DNA from: Microbacterium sp. SSM24
GTDB lineage: Bacteria; Actinomycetota; Actinomycetes; Actinomycetales; Microbacteriaceae
Direction of reading: 5' to 3'
DNA: 64,000 nucleotides
Assembly: GCF_025989145.1 (NCBI RefSeq)
Contig: NZ_JAPDNQ010000001.1
Coordinates: 1,550,001 to 1,614,000 of the forward strand
Below, piece by piece: positions 25,554 to 34,001 of the stretch. Each line of letters opens with the position of its first letter. Position 1 is the first letter of the stretch. A program made the position numbers and the translations under genes. Below the pieces are notes generated by a model. It saw only the letters and a program-made list of their open reading frames with translations, was not told where the DNA came from and searched no databases.

Positions 25554-26134
25554 CAGACGCCTCCGCCGCCGCTCTTGGCCGCGGCCTTCATCGCGCGCTT
25601 GTGCTCGCGCACCTTGGTCAGTGAGTCCGCCGAGACGATGTCGGCCACGCTGCGGAAGCTGCCGTCCTCACCGTAGGGGGCGGATGCTTCGCGCCAGCCG
25701 GTCCCGTTGTAGCCGTACTGTTTGCCGAGCAGGGCGAGGAAGATCTTCGCCTTCTGCTCGCCGAACCCCGGCAGTCGCTTCAGTCGCGCCAGGACCGCGG
25801 CGCCGTCAGGATCGCCCTGGGTCCAGATCGCCGACGCATTCCCGCCCCAGTCCTGCTCGACCGCCGCGCACAGCGACTGCACGCGCGCGGCCATCGACCC
25901 GGGGAAGCGGTGGACGGCGGGCGTCGCCTTGAAGAGGTCGGTGAAGGCTTCCGGATCGAAGGTCGCGAGGGCCGCGGCATCCAGGGTCCCTGCGCGCTCC
26001 GCGATCTTGAGCGGGCCCGCGAAGGCGGTCTCCATCGCGACCTGCTGGTCGAGCAGCATGCCGATCAGCAGAGCGAGCGGGTCGTCGGTGAGCAGACGGT
26101 CGGCGGTCTCGTCCCCCGTGATGTGGAGCGTCAT
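25553..26134 (-). CDS. HhH-GPD-type base-excision DNA repair protein
   Basis: 193 residues. The helix-hairpin-helix is visible in LKRLPGFGEQKAKIFLALLG, typical of the HhH-GPD glycosylase superfamily. An N-terminal LLDQQVAMETAFAGP helix matches the short actinobacterial members. No C-terminal four-Cys Fe-S cluster is present. The lesion is unknown, and the catalytic Lys/Asp are not obvious by eye. GAGACT 6 nt upstream of ATG 26134 may be its -10. Confidence 0.85.
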   Translation of the reverse strand: MTLHITGDETADRLLTDDPLALLIGMLLDQQVAMETAFAGPLKIAERAGTLDAAALATFDPEAFTDLFKATPAVHRFPGSMAARVQSLCAAVEQDWGGNASAIWTQGDPDGAAVLARLKRLPGFGEQKAKIFLALLGKQYGYNGTGWREASAPYGEDGSFRSVADIVSADSLTKVREHKRAMKAAAKSGGGGV

Positions 26135-26207
26135 GACGCCAGTCTCGCACTGGTCCCGCAGCCGGTGCGACCAGGTTCACGATGCGTCCGGATGCGAGGA
26201 TGGCACC

Positions 26208-27698
26208 ATGCCCGCTGCCCCCGAACCGTTCGACGAGCTCATGCACCACGCGCGCGAGACACGGGTGGTGGTCGTCGGCGGCGGCATCGCCGGGCTGCTC
26301 GCCGCGTGGGAATGCGCCAAGGTCGGGATGCCGGTGACCGTGCTCGAGGCATCGGACGCGTTCGGCGGCACGATCTCGTCTGCCGAGGTCGACGGGATCC
26401 GCATCGACACCGGGGCCTCGTGCTGGACGGCAGGCGGGGTCGTGCGCGAGCTCGTCGAGGAGCTCGGGCTGGGCGACCTCGTCGTGACGCCGGCCGACGA
26501 TCGGACGTGGATCGCCGGCCTGCCGAAGGGTGCGGCGGCGCCGGTTCCGCAGGAGTCGGTTCTCGGCATCCCGGCGAACCCGTGGGACGAGTCGGTCCGG
26601 AGGTTCATCGGCTGGGGCGGTGTGTGGCGTGCGTACCTCGACCGCCTGCGTCCGCCCCTCACGATCGGCAAGGAGCGCAGTCTCGCCCGCCTCGTGCGCA
26701 CACGCATGGGCGAGGCCGTGCTCGACCGGATGGTCGCGCCGCTGAGCGTGGGGCGCTTCGGGATCACCCCCGACCGGGTCGACGTCGCGTCGGCGGCCCC
26801 CGGCCTCAGTTCGGCGCTCACGCGCACCGGGTCGCTCGGCGGCGCCGTGGCCGATCTGCTGGTGGGGCGCGACGGTCCGGCGGTCGAGTCGCTGGACGGG
26901 GGCCTCGCCCCGCTGGTCGACGCCCTCGTCGCCCGCCTGCGCGGCCTCGGCGCCGAGCTCGTCACCGGCGTCCGCATCGACGCGATCGAGCGCACCCCCG
27001 ACGACCGCTGGCGTGTGATCCCCGACCTCGAGGGTGGCGGAGAGTTCGAGGGTGAGATCGTCGTCGTCGCGGCGGGGCCGCAGGGCGCCGCGGGGCTGCT
27101 CGCGCCGCACGCGGGGTCCGCGGTGCGGCAGATGACGACAGCCGCGTCCCGCCGCGAGATCGTGACGCTCGTCGTCGACGCGCCCCGCCTCGACGGGGCG
27201 CCGCGCGGCGGGCAGGTCTACGCCGTGCCAGGCTCGGGTCGCGCCTCGGGCGTCGTCCACGCGACGGCCCGCTGGGGCTGGCTGGCCGAGGCCTCCGGGC
27301 CGGGAGTGCACGTGCTCCAGGTCGCGTTCGACCGGCCGGCCGGCGATTCGAGCGGCATAGCACCGACCGACACCGCGCCTACCGAAGCCGCGCTGCCCGA
27401 CGCCGAAGCCGTCGCGACGGCCCGGGCGGAGGCATCCGCTCTCCTGGGCGTGCCCCTCGACGCCGACGTCGTGCGCGACTGGAGACGCACCGGATTCGCT
27501 CTGCCGCTGCCCGCCTCGGCGCTCGGTCACGACGATCACGCGGCGGCCGTGCGGGAGGCCGTGGCGGCGCTCCCCGGCCTCGCGGCCGTGGGCGCGTGGC
27601 TCGCGGGGAGCGGTCTGGCGCAGGTCGTCGCGGACGCCCGGAACGAGGCCGAGCGCGTGCGTCGCGCGGCGCTGTGGGCGTCTCCGGCGTCCGATTGA
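26208..27698 (+). CDS. Protoporphyrinogen/coproporphyrinogen III oxidase-like flavoprotein
   Basis: 496 residues of the FAD-dependent HemY/CgoX family, which oxidises the porphyrinogen to porphyrin in haem synthesis. The dinucleotide motif VVVVGGGIAGLLAAWE sits at about 19-34, followed by VLEASDAFGGTISS and TGASCWTAGG. The central PLSVGRFGITPDRVD segment and the C-terminal LPGLAAVGAWLAGSGLAQVV FAD motif are typical. In Gram-positive bacteria the usual substrate is coproporphyrinogen III; hemD lies 1.4 kb downstream, which supports a tetrapyrrole role. GAGGA upstream of ATG 26208 can serve as binding site. Confidence 0.85.
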   Translation: MPAAPEPFDELMHHARETRVVVVGGGIAGLLAAWECAKVGMPVTVLEASDAFGGTISSAEVDGIRIDTGASCWTAGGVVRELVEELGLGDLVVTPADDRTWIAGLPKGAAAPVPQESVLGIPANPWDESVRRFIGWGGVWRAYLDRLRPPLTIGKERSLARLVRTRMGEAVLDRMVAPLSVGRFGITPDRVDVASAAPGLSSALTRTGSLGGAVADLLVGRDGPAVESLDGGLAPLVDALVARLRGLGAELVTGVRIDAIERTPDDRWRVIPDLEGGGEFEGEIVVVAAGPQGAAGLLAPHAGSAVRQMTTAASRREIVTLVVDAPRLDGAPRGGQVYAVPGSGRASGVVHATARWGWLAEASGPGVHVLQVAFDRPAGDSSGIAPTDTAPTEAALPDAEAVATARAEASALLGVPLDADVVRDWRRTGFALPLPASALGHDDHAAAVREAVAALPGLAAVGAWLAGSGLAQVVADARNEAERVRRAALWASPASD

Positions 27699-27715
27699 AG
27701 ACGTCGTGACGGCCG

Positions 27716-27757
27716 TTGTCAAGGGTGGATGCCGGAATCGGCATACAGGGCTACCCT
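27716..27757 (+). promoter_or_regulatory. Candidate promoter of the three-gene envelope cluster
   Basis: TACCCT at 27752-27757 is a possible -10. TTGTCAAG at 27716 lies 30 bp further upstream, the same geometry as at 19300. The message would have a leader of about 35 nt ending in the GAGGAG binding site. Confidence 0.35.
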
Positions 27758-27797
27758 GGGATGGTCATCAGCGCACTACCGAGCGTGAGGAGACCCC

Positions 27798-28220
27798 ATG
27801 AGGGGCAAAGCAGGACTCGTCGTCGGACTTGCCGTGGGCTACGTGCTCGGCACCCGAGCGGGACGAGAGCGCTACGAGCAGATCAAGACCCAGTGGCTCA
27901 AGGTCTGGCACCTCGACCCGGTGCAGGAGCAGGTCGGCAAGGTGAAGGACTTCGCCAAGTCCAGCGCCATGGCTCTCCCCAGCACGCTGTGGGACTCGGC
28001 CGTCAAGGTCACGAAGGCGGCGACGACGAAGGGCACGCCCGGCGAGCGCCTCGACGCCGCGCTGCAGACCGGCAAGGACCAGGCCGACGACGTGGAGCGC
28101 GCCGCGAAGAGTTCGGCCAAGGCCGCGAAGACCACGGCCAAGGCCGCGAAGGATGCCGTCGAAGACCTGATCGACGAGAAGACCGACGACACCCCGGCCG
28201 CCGGGCGCGGCGGAGCGTGA
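27798..28220 (+). CDS. YtxH-like protein
   Basis: 140 residues. The N-terminus KAGLVVGLAVGYVLGTRAGRERYEQI is the hallmark of small YtxH-like actinobacterial proteins: one helix followed by a basic GTRAGRERYE box. The remainder is an alanine/lysine-rich amphipathic or coiled-coil region (AKSSAKAAKTTAKAAKDA). Probably envelope-associated; function unknown. GAGGAGA precedes the ATG at 27798. The next gene follows after 1 nt. Confidence 0.8.
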   Translation: MRGKAGLVVGLAVGYVLGTRAGRERYEQIKTQWLKVWHLDPVQEQVGKVKDFAKSSAMALPSTLWDSAVKVTKAATTKGTPGERLDAALQTGKDQADDVERAAKSSAKAAKTTAKAAKDAVEDLIDEKTDDTPAAGRGGA

Positions 28221-28221
28221 C

Positions 28222-28623
28222 ATGAGTTCGCCGCGTGGCTTCCGCGACCGCGCCGACGACAGCCTCCTGACGCTGCTCGGCGATGTCCCCGAGCTCGTCC
28301 GCAACCTCGTCACCGCCGAGATCGAGGCGGCGAAGAAGTGGGCCGCGCGCACCGCGAAGGAGGGCGGGTGGGGAGCGCTGTGGATGTTCGCCGCGCTCTT
28401 CGTGCTGTTCTGGTCGGTGCCCGTGCTCGGCACGTTCGTGATCGCCGGACTGTCGTCGTGGTGGCCGGTGTGGCTGTCGGCACTCGTCGTCTTCTTCGCG
28501 ATGCTGATCGTGACGGCGATCCTGGCGCTGCTCGGCATCCTGCGATTCCGCAGGATCGGCGCGAGCCAGAACCCCGTGCAGTCGATCGCCCAGGATGTGA
28601 AGGAGGTGCGCGATGAGTTCTGA
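28222..28623 (+). CDS. Actinobacterial phage holin superfamily III-like membrane protein
   Basis: 133 residues with an N-terminal helix (LGDVPELVRNLVTAEIEAAK) followed by two membrane helices, matching the 'putative actinobacterial holin-X' (holin superfamily III) family. Despite the name these are chromosomal membrane proteins, and nothing nearby is phage-like. It overlaps the DUF3618 gene by 11 nt. Confidence 0.82.
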   Translation: MSSPRGFRDRADDSLLTLLGDVPELVRNLVTAEIEAAKKWAARTAKEGGWGALWMFAALFVLFWSVPVLGTFVIAGLSSWWPVWLSALVVFFAMLIVTAILALLGILRFRRIGASQNPVQSIAQDVKEVRDEF

Positions 28624-28897
28624 CGCGCCCGTGCCCGTGCCCATGCCACGCACCGCCGTCCCGCTCGGCATCACCGATCCGGTGGAGAAGGCCCGCGCCG
28701 AGCTCAAGGCGGCACTGGCGGCCATCGAGGTGAAGGGCAACCTTCCGAGGCGCCTCGCGGTCAGGATCGACGACTCGGTCGACAAGGCGCAGAAGTTCTC
28801 GAAGCGCAATCCGGTCCTCGCGGCGGCGGCCGTCGTCGCGGCGGCGGCGGCGATCGGTGCCGGGGTCTGGGCTTTCGCCCGTTCGTACAGCCGCTGA
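28613..28897 (+). CDS. DUF3618-like membrane protein
   Basis: 94 residues: the KARAELKAALAAIEVKGNLPRR segment matches DUF3618 (a helical stretch after a PRR-type turn), then a poly-alanine membrane helix and a short SYSR tail. Together with the YtxH-like and holin-X-like genes it forms a recurrent actinobacterial trio of unknown role, possibly in envelope organisation. Confidence 0.75.
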   Translation: MSSDAPVPVPMPRTAVPLGITDPVEKARAELKAALAAIEVKGNLPRRLAVRIDDSVDKAQKFSKRNPVLAAAAVVAAAAAIGAGVWAFARSYSR

Positions 28898-29073
28898 CAC
28901 CCGTCACGCCCCCACCGGGACCCGGCAGGCCGCGGGATGCGGGCGGAGGGGTATGCTCGGGATGAGGCAGTGCAATGGTGCGGATGCTGCCGACGCGCGA
29001 GCCCGATTCGATTCGCGCATCGGCCGCTCGACGTCTGGGGCGGCCGGCTGAAGCACCACGAGAGTCGACCCCC

Positions 29074-29907
29074 ATGAACACAGCGTCCCAGCACGTACCC
29101 GCCAAGCCCCTCGCGGGATGGCGCGTCCTCGTGCCCCGCGGCGGCCCCTGGGGCGACGGAGTAGCGGCGAGCCTGCGACGCCAGGGCGCCACCCCCGTGA
29201 TCGCTCCGCTCATCAACTTCGCGCCGACGAACGACCAGGCGGCACTCGAGCGCTCGCTCGCCGATCTCGCCGCCGGCGCCTTCGACTGGCTCACGGTCAC
29301 GAGCGCGACCACCGTCGACGTGCTCTACGCCTACCGTGCGATCGTGCCGGCCTCCACGAAGATCGCGGCCGTCGGCGAGACGACGGCGGCTGCGCTCCTC
29401 GCCGTCGGCTACCGCGTCGATCTCGTCCCCGACGACGACAACTCCGCCGCCGGCATGGCCGAGCAGCTCATCGGGCTCGAACCGGAGCCGCGCGACATCC
29501 TCACCCTCCGCAGCGAGATCGCGAAGCCGGTGCTCACCAACATGCTGTCCGAGGCCGGGCATCGCGTTCGCAGTGTCGTCGCGTACCGCACCGTCGGCGT
29601 TCCGGTGACGGATCGCATCGCCGAGGACGTGCGCTCGGGCCGCATCAACGCGATCCTCGTCACGAGCGGATCGGTCGCCGAGCAGGTCCACGCGCAGTTC
29701 CCGCACGTCCCCTCCACCACCCTGATCGCCGCGATCGGACCCCGCACGGCGAAGGACGCCCGCCGCGCCGGGCTCCCGGTCGACGTCGTCGCCGAAACGC
29801 AGACCGTCGACGCGCTCATCGACGCGGTGGCGCGTTTCTCGCTCCCGCATGCCGCCGACGAGTTCGCCCCGCGCACGGGAGCTCTCCCGCTTCCGCACCA
29901 GGACTGA
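29074..29907 (+). CDS. hemD: Uroporphyrinogen-III synthase
   Basis: 277 residues. HemD closes and inverts ring D of hydroxymethylbilane to give uroporphyrinogen III. Two Rossmann-like lobes are visible: GWRVLVPRGGPWGD at the start, VTSATTVDVL and AAVGETTAAAL in lobe two, then AYRTVG, LVTSGSVAEQV and AAIGPRTAKDARRAGL returning to lobe one. These are standard HemD features. It is followed after 4 nt by cofD, an unusual mix of haem and F420 genes. ATG at 29074 is the first good start; the leader is about 175 nt from the previous gene. Confidence 0.9.
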   Translation: MNTASQHVPAKPLAGWRVLVPRGGPWGDGVAASLRRQGATPVIAPLINFAPTNDQAALERSLADLAAGAFDWLTVTSATTVDVLYAYRAIVPASTKIAAVGETTAAALLAVGYRVDLVPDDDNSAAGMAEQLIGLEPEPRDILTLRSEIAKPVLTNMLSEAGHRVRSVVAYRTVGVPVTDRIAEDVRSGRINAILVTSGSVAEQVHAQFPHVPSTTLIAAIGPRTAKDARRAGLPVDVVAETQTVDALIDAVARFSLPHAADEFAPRTGALPLPHQD

Positions 29908-29911
29908 CCCG

Positions 29912-30898
29912 GTGGTGCGCGTCTCGCCCCGCGTCGTCGTGCTCGCGGGCGGTGTCGGAGGATCCAAGTTCGTGCTCGGCGTGCGCGAAGCGCTGCGGCG
30001 GCGGGGCATGGACGACACCGCGGCCGCCCTCACCGTCGTCGTCAACACGGGCGACGACATCTGGCTCTCCGGCGTGCGGCTGCAGCCCGACGTCGACTCG
30101 ATCACCTACGCCCTCGCCGGCGTCAACGACACCGCGCGCGGCTGGGGTCGTGACGGCGATTCCGAGCGCGTGAACCACGAGCTCCAGGAGTGGGGCGCCG
30201 GCTGGCCGTGGTTCACGCTCGGCGACCTCGACCTGGGCACGCACCTCGCGCGCACCGGGTGGCTGCGCGACGGCCTCTCGCCGACGCAGGTGCTCGAGCG
30301 GATGTCGCAGCGCTGGCCGCTCGGTGCGCGCCTCCTGCCGATGACCGACGCCGAGGTCGACACAGTCGTCGTGCTCGAAGACGGCTCGCGCCTCCACTTC
30401 CAGGAGTGGTGGACCCGCCACCGCGCCGCCCTCGCTCCGGCCCGGTTCGAGAATCCGGGCATCGAGGTCGCCGCACCCGCACCAGGCGTCGTCGAGGCCA
30501 TCGCGTCGGCGGACGTCGTGCTGATCGCCCCCTCGAACCCGGTCGTCTCGATCGGCCCGGTCCTCGCCGTGCCCGTCATCCGCGACGTCGTCGCCACCAC
30601 CGCCGCGCCGGTCGTGGGGATCTCGCCGATCATCGGCGGGAAGGTCGTGCGCGGCATGGCGGACGTGTGCCTCACCGCGATCGGCGTGGAGACATCCGCG
30701 GCGGCGGTCGCGGCGCACTACGGCTCGCGCGAGACGGGCGGCGTGCTCGACGCGTGGCTTCTCGCCGAGGAGGACGACGCCCTCGCACCAGAGGTGGCGG
30801 GGGGCGGCATCCGCTCTCTCGTCACGCCGCTGTGGATGACGGATGCCGCTGCCTCCGCCGCGATCGCCGAGACGGCGCTCGTCGCGGCGGGAGTGTGA
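29912..30898 (+). CDS. cofD: 2-phospho-L-lactate / phosphoenolpyruvate transferase (F420 synthesis)
   Basis: 328 residues of the CofD/FbiA family, which joins the LPPG or EPPG-type donor to FO to make (dehydro-)F420-0. The N-terminal VVLAGGVGGSKFVLGV loop, VVNTGDDIWLSG, and the APSNPVVSIGPVLAVP and GISPIIGGKVVRGMAD segments are family signatures. GTG at 29912 or 29915 are both possible starts. It is coupled to hemD upstream and to a TauE-like gene downstream. cofC and fbiC lie within 8 kb. Confidence 0.92.
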   Translation: MVRVSPRVVVLAGGVGGSKFVLGVREALRRRGMDDTAAALTVVVNTGDDIWLSGVRLQPDVDSITYALAGVNDTARGWGRDGDSERVNHELQEWGAGWPWFTLGDLDLGTHLARTGWLRDGLSPTQVLERMSQRWPLGARLLPMTDAEVDTVVVLEDGSRLHFQEWWTRHRAALAPARFENPGIEVAAPAPGVVEAIASADVVLIAPSNPVVSIGPVLAVPVIRDVVATTAAPVVGISPIIGGKVVRGMADVCLTAIGVETSAAAVAAHYGSRETGGVLDAWLLAEEDDALAPEVAGGGIRSLVTPLWMTDAAASAAIAETALVAAGV

Positions 30899-30899
30899 C

Positions 30900-31643
30900 G
30901 TGCCCGAACTCGCCTGGTTCGGCTGGAGCCTGCTCGCCGTCGCGGCCGTGATCGTCGGGCTGTCGAAGACCGCGATCCCCGGCGCCGGAACGATCGCGGT
31001 CGCGATCTTCGCGGCGGTGCTGCCGGCGAAGCAGTCCACCGGCGCGCTGCTCCTGCTGCTGATCGTCGCCGACGTGTTCGCGGTGCTGATGTACCGGCGG
31101 CACGCGAACTGGCGTGAGCTGTGGCGCCTCATGCCCGCCGTCGTCGCCGGCGTGGCGCTCGGCGTCGTGTTCCTCGCGTTCGCCGACGACGCGTGGGTCA
31201 AGCGCACGATCGGGGTGATCCTGCTCGTGGTGGTCGCGATCACCCTGTTCCGGCGGCGGATGACCGCGACCGTCGACGCCCGACGACCGCACACCGCCGC
31301 CGCCGTCACGTACGGCACGCTCGCCGGCTTCACGACGATGGTCGCGAACGCCGCGGGCCCGGTCATGTCGATGTACTTCCTCGCTCGCCGGTTCCCGGTG
31401 AAGGAGTTCCTCGGCACGGCGGCCTGGTTCTTCGCGATCATCAACGTGTTCAAGGTGCCGTTCTCGATCGGCATCGGCATCATCACGCCGTCCAGCCTGG
31501 TGCTGGACCTGGTCCTGGTCCCCGCCGTCGTCGTGGGTGCGATCTGCGGTCGGTGGATCGCCTCGCGCATCGATCAGAGCGTGTTCGAGCGCCTGGTGAT
31601 CGTCTTCACGATCGTCGGAGCGGTGTACCTCCTCGTCGCCTGA
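30900..31643 (+). CDS. TauE/SafE-family membrane permease
   Basis: 247 residues with about eight helices in two halves. Each half begins with a TauE/SafE-like motif: GLSKTAIPGAGTIAVA in the first and GFTTMVANAAGPVMSMYFL in the second. Family members export sulfite or sulfoacetate or move other organic anions. The GTG at 30900 starts one base after the cofD stop, so the genes are co-transcribed, but a link to F420 is not evident. Confidence 0.88.
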   Translation: MPELAWFGWSLLAVAAVIVGLSKTAIPGAGTIAVAIFAAVLPAKQSTGALLLLLIVADVFAVLMYRRHANWRELWRLMPAVVAGVALGVVFLAFADDAWVKRTIGVILLVVVAITLFRRRMTATVDARRPHTAAAVTYGTLAGFTTMVANAAGPVMSMYFLARRFPVKEFLGTAAWFFAIINVFKVPFSIGIGIITPSSLVLDLVLVPAVVVGAICGRWIASRIDQSVFERLVIVFTIVGAVYLLVA

Positions 31644-31648
31644 CCCGG

Positions 31649-31716
31649 GCAGGAGATCACCCCTTGTGCAGGAAGATGCCGCACGGAATGGTCCTGCGCG
31701 ATGCGAGATCTCCTGC
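31649..31716. repeat. Imperfect 25-bp inverted repeat, 18-nt loop
   Basis: Arms 31649-31673 and 31692-31716 pair at their ends (GCAGGAGATC with GATCTCCTGC, and GCAGGA with TCCTGC) and poorly in the middle. The outer arm resembles the hairpin in the 209-bp repeats. It lies between the convergent TauE-like and cupin genes. Confidence 0.75.
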
Positions 31717-31719
31717 AGA

Positions 31720-31758
31720 AGGGGACGACGCGTCAGGTCGAGGGGACGACGCGTCAGG
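31720..31758. repeat. Two direct copies of an 18-bp sequence, 21-bp period
   Basis: AGGGGACGACGCGTCAGG occurs at 31720 and 31741. The second copy covers the last codon and stop of the cupin gene, so the sequence was probably duplicated out of that gene end. Confidence 0.8.
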
Positions 31759-32185
31759 CCCAGGGTGCGGCGCGGTCGTTGTCGCGCGTACTGTCGTCGG
31801 GGAAATGGGGGAGTTCGGAACCGCCCGCGCGGATGCAGAGCCAGCGCAGCTGCTCGGGGGAGTCCGGCCGGGCGCGCCACGTGCGCCACACGCCCTGACC
31901 CACGCGCACGACGGTGCCGGGCTCCACGTCGACCACGTCGTCGTCGAGCCCCATCTGGCCGCTGCCGCCGAGGAACACGTAGAGCTCCTCGATGCGCGCG
32001 TGCGCGTGCCAGTAGCCGGCCTCCTCGCCGGGCTCGAGCGCGTTCGCCGTCATGCCGATGTACTGCATCGTGAGGTCGTGGTCGACCACTCGGCGGCCGT
32101 CGCGCGAACTCTCCGGACGGAAGCCGCCGTAGTGCTCCCGCCACTCGTCGAGGCCGCCGATCTCCAGCACCTGGTAGTCGCTCAT
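31754..32185 (-). CDS. Cupin-domain protein
   Basis: 143 residues, single cupin. The metal motif is recognisable in GYWHAHARIEELYVFLGG (HxHx..E) and the second motif in PGTVVRVGQGVWRTWRA, whose usual His is replaced. The function is unknown; relatives sense or bind small ligands or isomerise sugars. ATG at 32185 has TAGCCT 6 nt upstream. Confidence 0.85.
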   Translation of the reverse strand: MSDYQVLEIGGLDEWREHYGGFRPESSRDGRRVVDHDLTMQYIGMTANALEPGEEAGYWHAHARIEELYVFLGGSGQMGLDDDVVDVEPGTVVRVGQGVWRTWRARPDSPEQLRWLCIRAGGSELPHFPDDSTRDNDRAAPWA

Positions 32186-32191
32186 GGGGTC

Positions 32192-32197
32192 AGGCTA
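32192..32197 (-). promoter_or_regulatory. -10-like hexamer for the cupin gene
   Basis: Minus-strand TAGCCT, 6 nt before the ATG at 32185; leaderless architecture. Confidence 0.5.
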
Positions 32198-32235
32198 CCG
32201 TCGGCCGTTCGCCGGAGAGGTGGTGCGCGGATGCC

Positions 32236-32895
32236 TCAGCCGAGCAGTGCGGACGTGCGGGGACCGAGCCCGAGCATGCGCGCGGACTCGAGCTGCGCGG
32301 CGGTGTCGACGTCGCGGCGCAGGGACGTGGCATCCGGAATCGGAAGAACGGCGCACCCGAGCGCGACGTGCCTCGCGAGCGAGTCCTCGCCGAAGGACGT
32401 CACCCACCCCACGCCGGCGTTCGCCGTGACGAGCGTCGATCCGGCGTCCTCGGCGTCGGGCACCACGCCGCGGTCGACGGATGCCGCAGCCCGCAGCGCG
32501 GCGGACAGGTCGGCGGGTCGCAGCGCGGGGAGGTCGCCGAGCAGGGCGGCGCGCGGCATCCGTCCCCCCGGATCGACCGCCGCCACGCCCGCGGCGACGG
32601 CGGCGTCGAGACCGGACGCGTCGCCCTCGGGCACGAACCGCAGCGCGGGGATCGTCGCGGCGTCGCGGGCGAGCGCGGCGTCGTCGGTCACCACGACGAC
32701 CTGCGCGACGAGGTCGCACGCGGTCGCCGCGGCGAGGGTGTCGAGCGCGATGGCCCGGGCGAGCTCGGCGCGGCCGACACCGTCGACGTCGAGCCGCGAC
32801 TTCGCCCGGGCGGAGGGCTTGACCGGCACGACGACGACCCAGCGCGCGCTGCGCGTACCGATCTCAGGGTCAGCGGTGCTCGCTGGCGCCGGCAC
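32236..32895 (-). CDS. cofC: 2-phospho-L-lactate/PEP guanylyltransferase (F420 synthesis)
   Basis: 219 residues of the CofC/FbiD family, which activates 2-phospholactate or PEP with GTP for CofD. Motifs are VVVVPVKPSARAKSRL at the nucleotide-binding start, VVVTDDAAL, and PRAALLGDLPALRPADL containing the metal-binding Asp; a C-terminal GEDSLARHVALG matches family sequences. GTG at 32895 is chosen because GGAAG lies 5 nt upstream; an ATG at 32946 in frame has no binding site and would add a disordered tail. Confidence 0.88.
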   Translation of the reverse strand: MPAPASTADPEIGTRSARWVVVVPVKPSARAKSRLDVDGVGRAELARAIALDTLAAATACDLVAQVVVVTDDAALARDAATIPALRFVPEGDASGLDAAVAAGVAAVDPGGRMPRAALLGDLPALRPADLSAALRAAASVDRGVVPDAEDAGSTLVTANAGVGWVTSFGEDSLARHVALGCAVLPIPDATSLRRDVDTAAQLESARMLGLGPRTSALLG

Positions 32896-32987
32896 GCCGG
32901 CTTCCGATCGTGCCCGGCCCGGTTCGTCCTGAGTTACGGCACGCATGGGCTGCGCGCGCCGCGCGCGGCGTCGCCCGAACAGCGGGC

Positions 32988-34001
32988 TCACACGCCGTAC
33001 TTCGCCCGCAGGCGCGGCAGGATCTCGTCGCCATAGCGGCGCAGGAAGGCCTCCTGGTCGTGCCCCGGGTCGTGGAACACCAGGTGGCGGAAGCCGAGGT
33101 CGATGTACCAGGAGATGCGCTCGACGTGCTCGTCGGGGTCGTCCGACACGATGAACCGCGACGCGGCCCGCTCGATCGGCAGCTCCTCCCCGAGGCGCTG
33201 CATCTCGATCGGATCGTCGACGCCCATCTTCTCGTCGGGGGTGAGGGCAAGGGGGGCCCAGAACCGCGTCTTCTCCTTCGCGGCTTCGATCGACGTGTCG
33301 AGCGAGACCTTGATCTCCATGAGAGTGTCGATCGCGTCGGGCGCGCGTCCGGCCTTCTCGAGTCCCTCCTGCAGCGCGGGCAGCAGGGTGTCGGTGTAGA
33401 GCTCGCGCTTCTTGCCGCTCGTGGTGATGAAGCCGTCCGCGATGCGGCCCGCGAGGCGGGTGGCGGCGGGGCCGGCCGCGCCGATGTAGATCGGCACCGG
33501 TTCGGGGAGCTTGTCGTAGATCGTGATGTTGCGGGCGGAGTAGTACGTGCCGTCGAAGTTCACGCGGTCCTCGGACCACAGGCGGCGGATGAGGCCGATC
33601 GCCTCCTTCAGCCGCTGGAATCGCTCGGGCGGGTCGGGCCACGCGATCCCGAGGTTCGCCTCGTTGAGGGCCTCGCCGGTGCCGACCCCGAGGATCACGC
33701 GTCCCGGGTACATCACGCCGAGCGTCGCGAAGTCCTGCGCGACGACGGTGGGGTTGTACCGGAACGTGGGCGTGAGCACCGACGTGCCGATGAGCACGCG
33801 GGACGTCTTCGCACCGAGCGCACCGAGCCACGGAACGGATGCCGGGGCGTGGCCGCCCTCGTGCAGCCACGGCTGCAGGTGGTCGGAGACGAACACCGAG
33901 TCGAAGCCGACCTCCTCGGCGAGCACCGCGTAGTCGAGCAGCTCGTTGGGGCCGAACTGCTCGGCCGAGGCCTTGTAGCCGAAGCGCAGGGGGAGTGTCA
34001 T
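32988..34001 (-). CDS. F420-dependent glucose-6-phosphate dehydrogenase-like (LLM) oxidoreductase
   Basis: 337 residues of the luciferase-like monooxygenase superfamily, F420-dependent group, close to Fgd (G6P to 6-phosphogluconolactone with F420 reduction). Segments typical of Fgd include RFGYKASAEQFGPNELLDYA, FVSDHLQPWLHEGGHAP, VLTPTFRYNP, GVGTGEALNE and PEPVPIYIGAAGPAATRLAGR. GGGAG precedes ATG 34001, which overlaps the stop of the monooxygenase gene (ATGA). Its place in the fbiC operon suggests it supplies F420H2. Confidence 0.88.
   Translation of the reverse strand: MTLPLRFGYKASAEQFGPNELLDYAVLAEEVGFDSVFVSDHLQPWLHEGGHAPASVPWLGALGAKTSRVLIGTSVLTPTFRYNPTVVAQDFATLGVMYPGRVILGVGTGEALNEANLGIAWPDPPERFQRLKEAIGLIRRLWSEDRVNFDGTYYSARNITIYDKLPEPVPIYIGAAGPAATRLAGRIADGFITTSGKKRELYTDTLLPALQEGLEKAGRAPDAIDTLMEIKVSLDTSIEAAKEKTRFWAPLALTPDEKMGVDDPIEMQRLGEELPIERAASRFIVSDDPDEHVERISWYIDLGFRHLVFHDPGHDQEAFLRRYGDEILPRLRAKYGV

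Noticed and set aside
28222..28623. Prophage remnant suggested by the holin-like gene
   Set aside because: The holin-X family is chromosomal in actinobacteria, and no integrase, lysin or structural gene is nearby.
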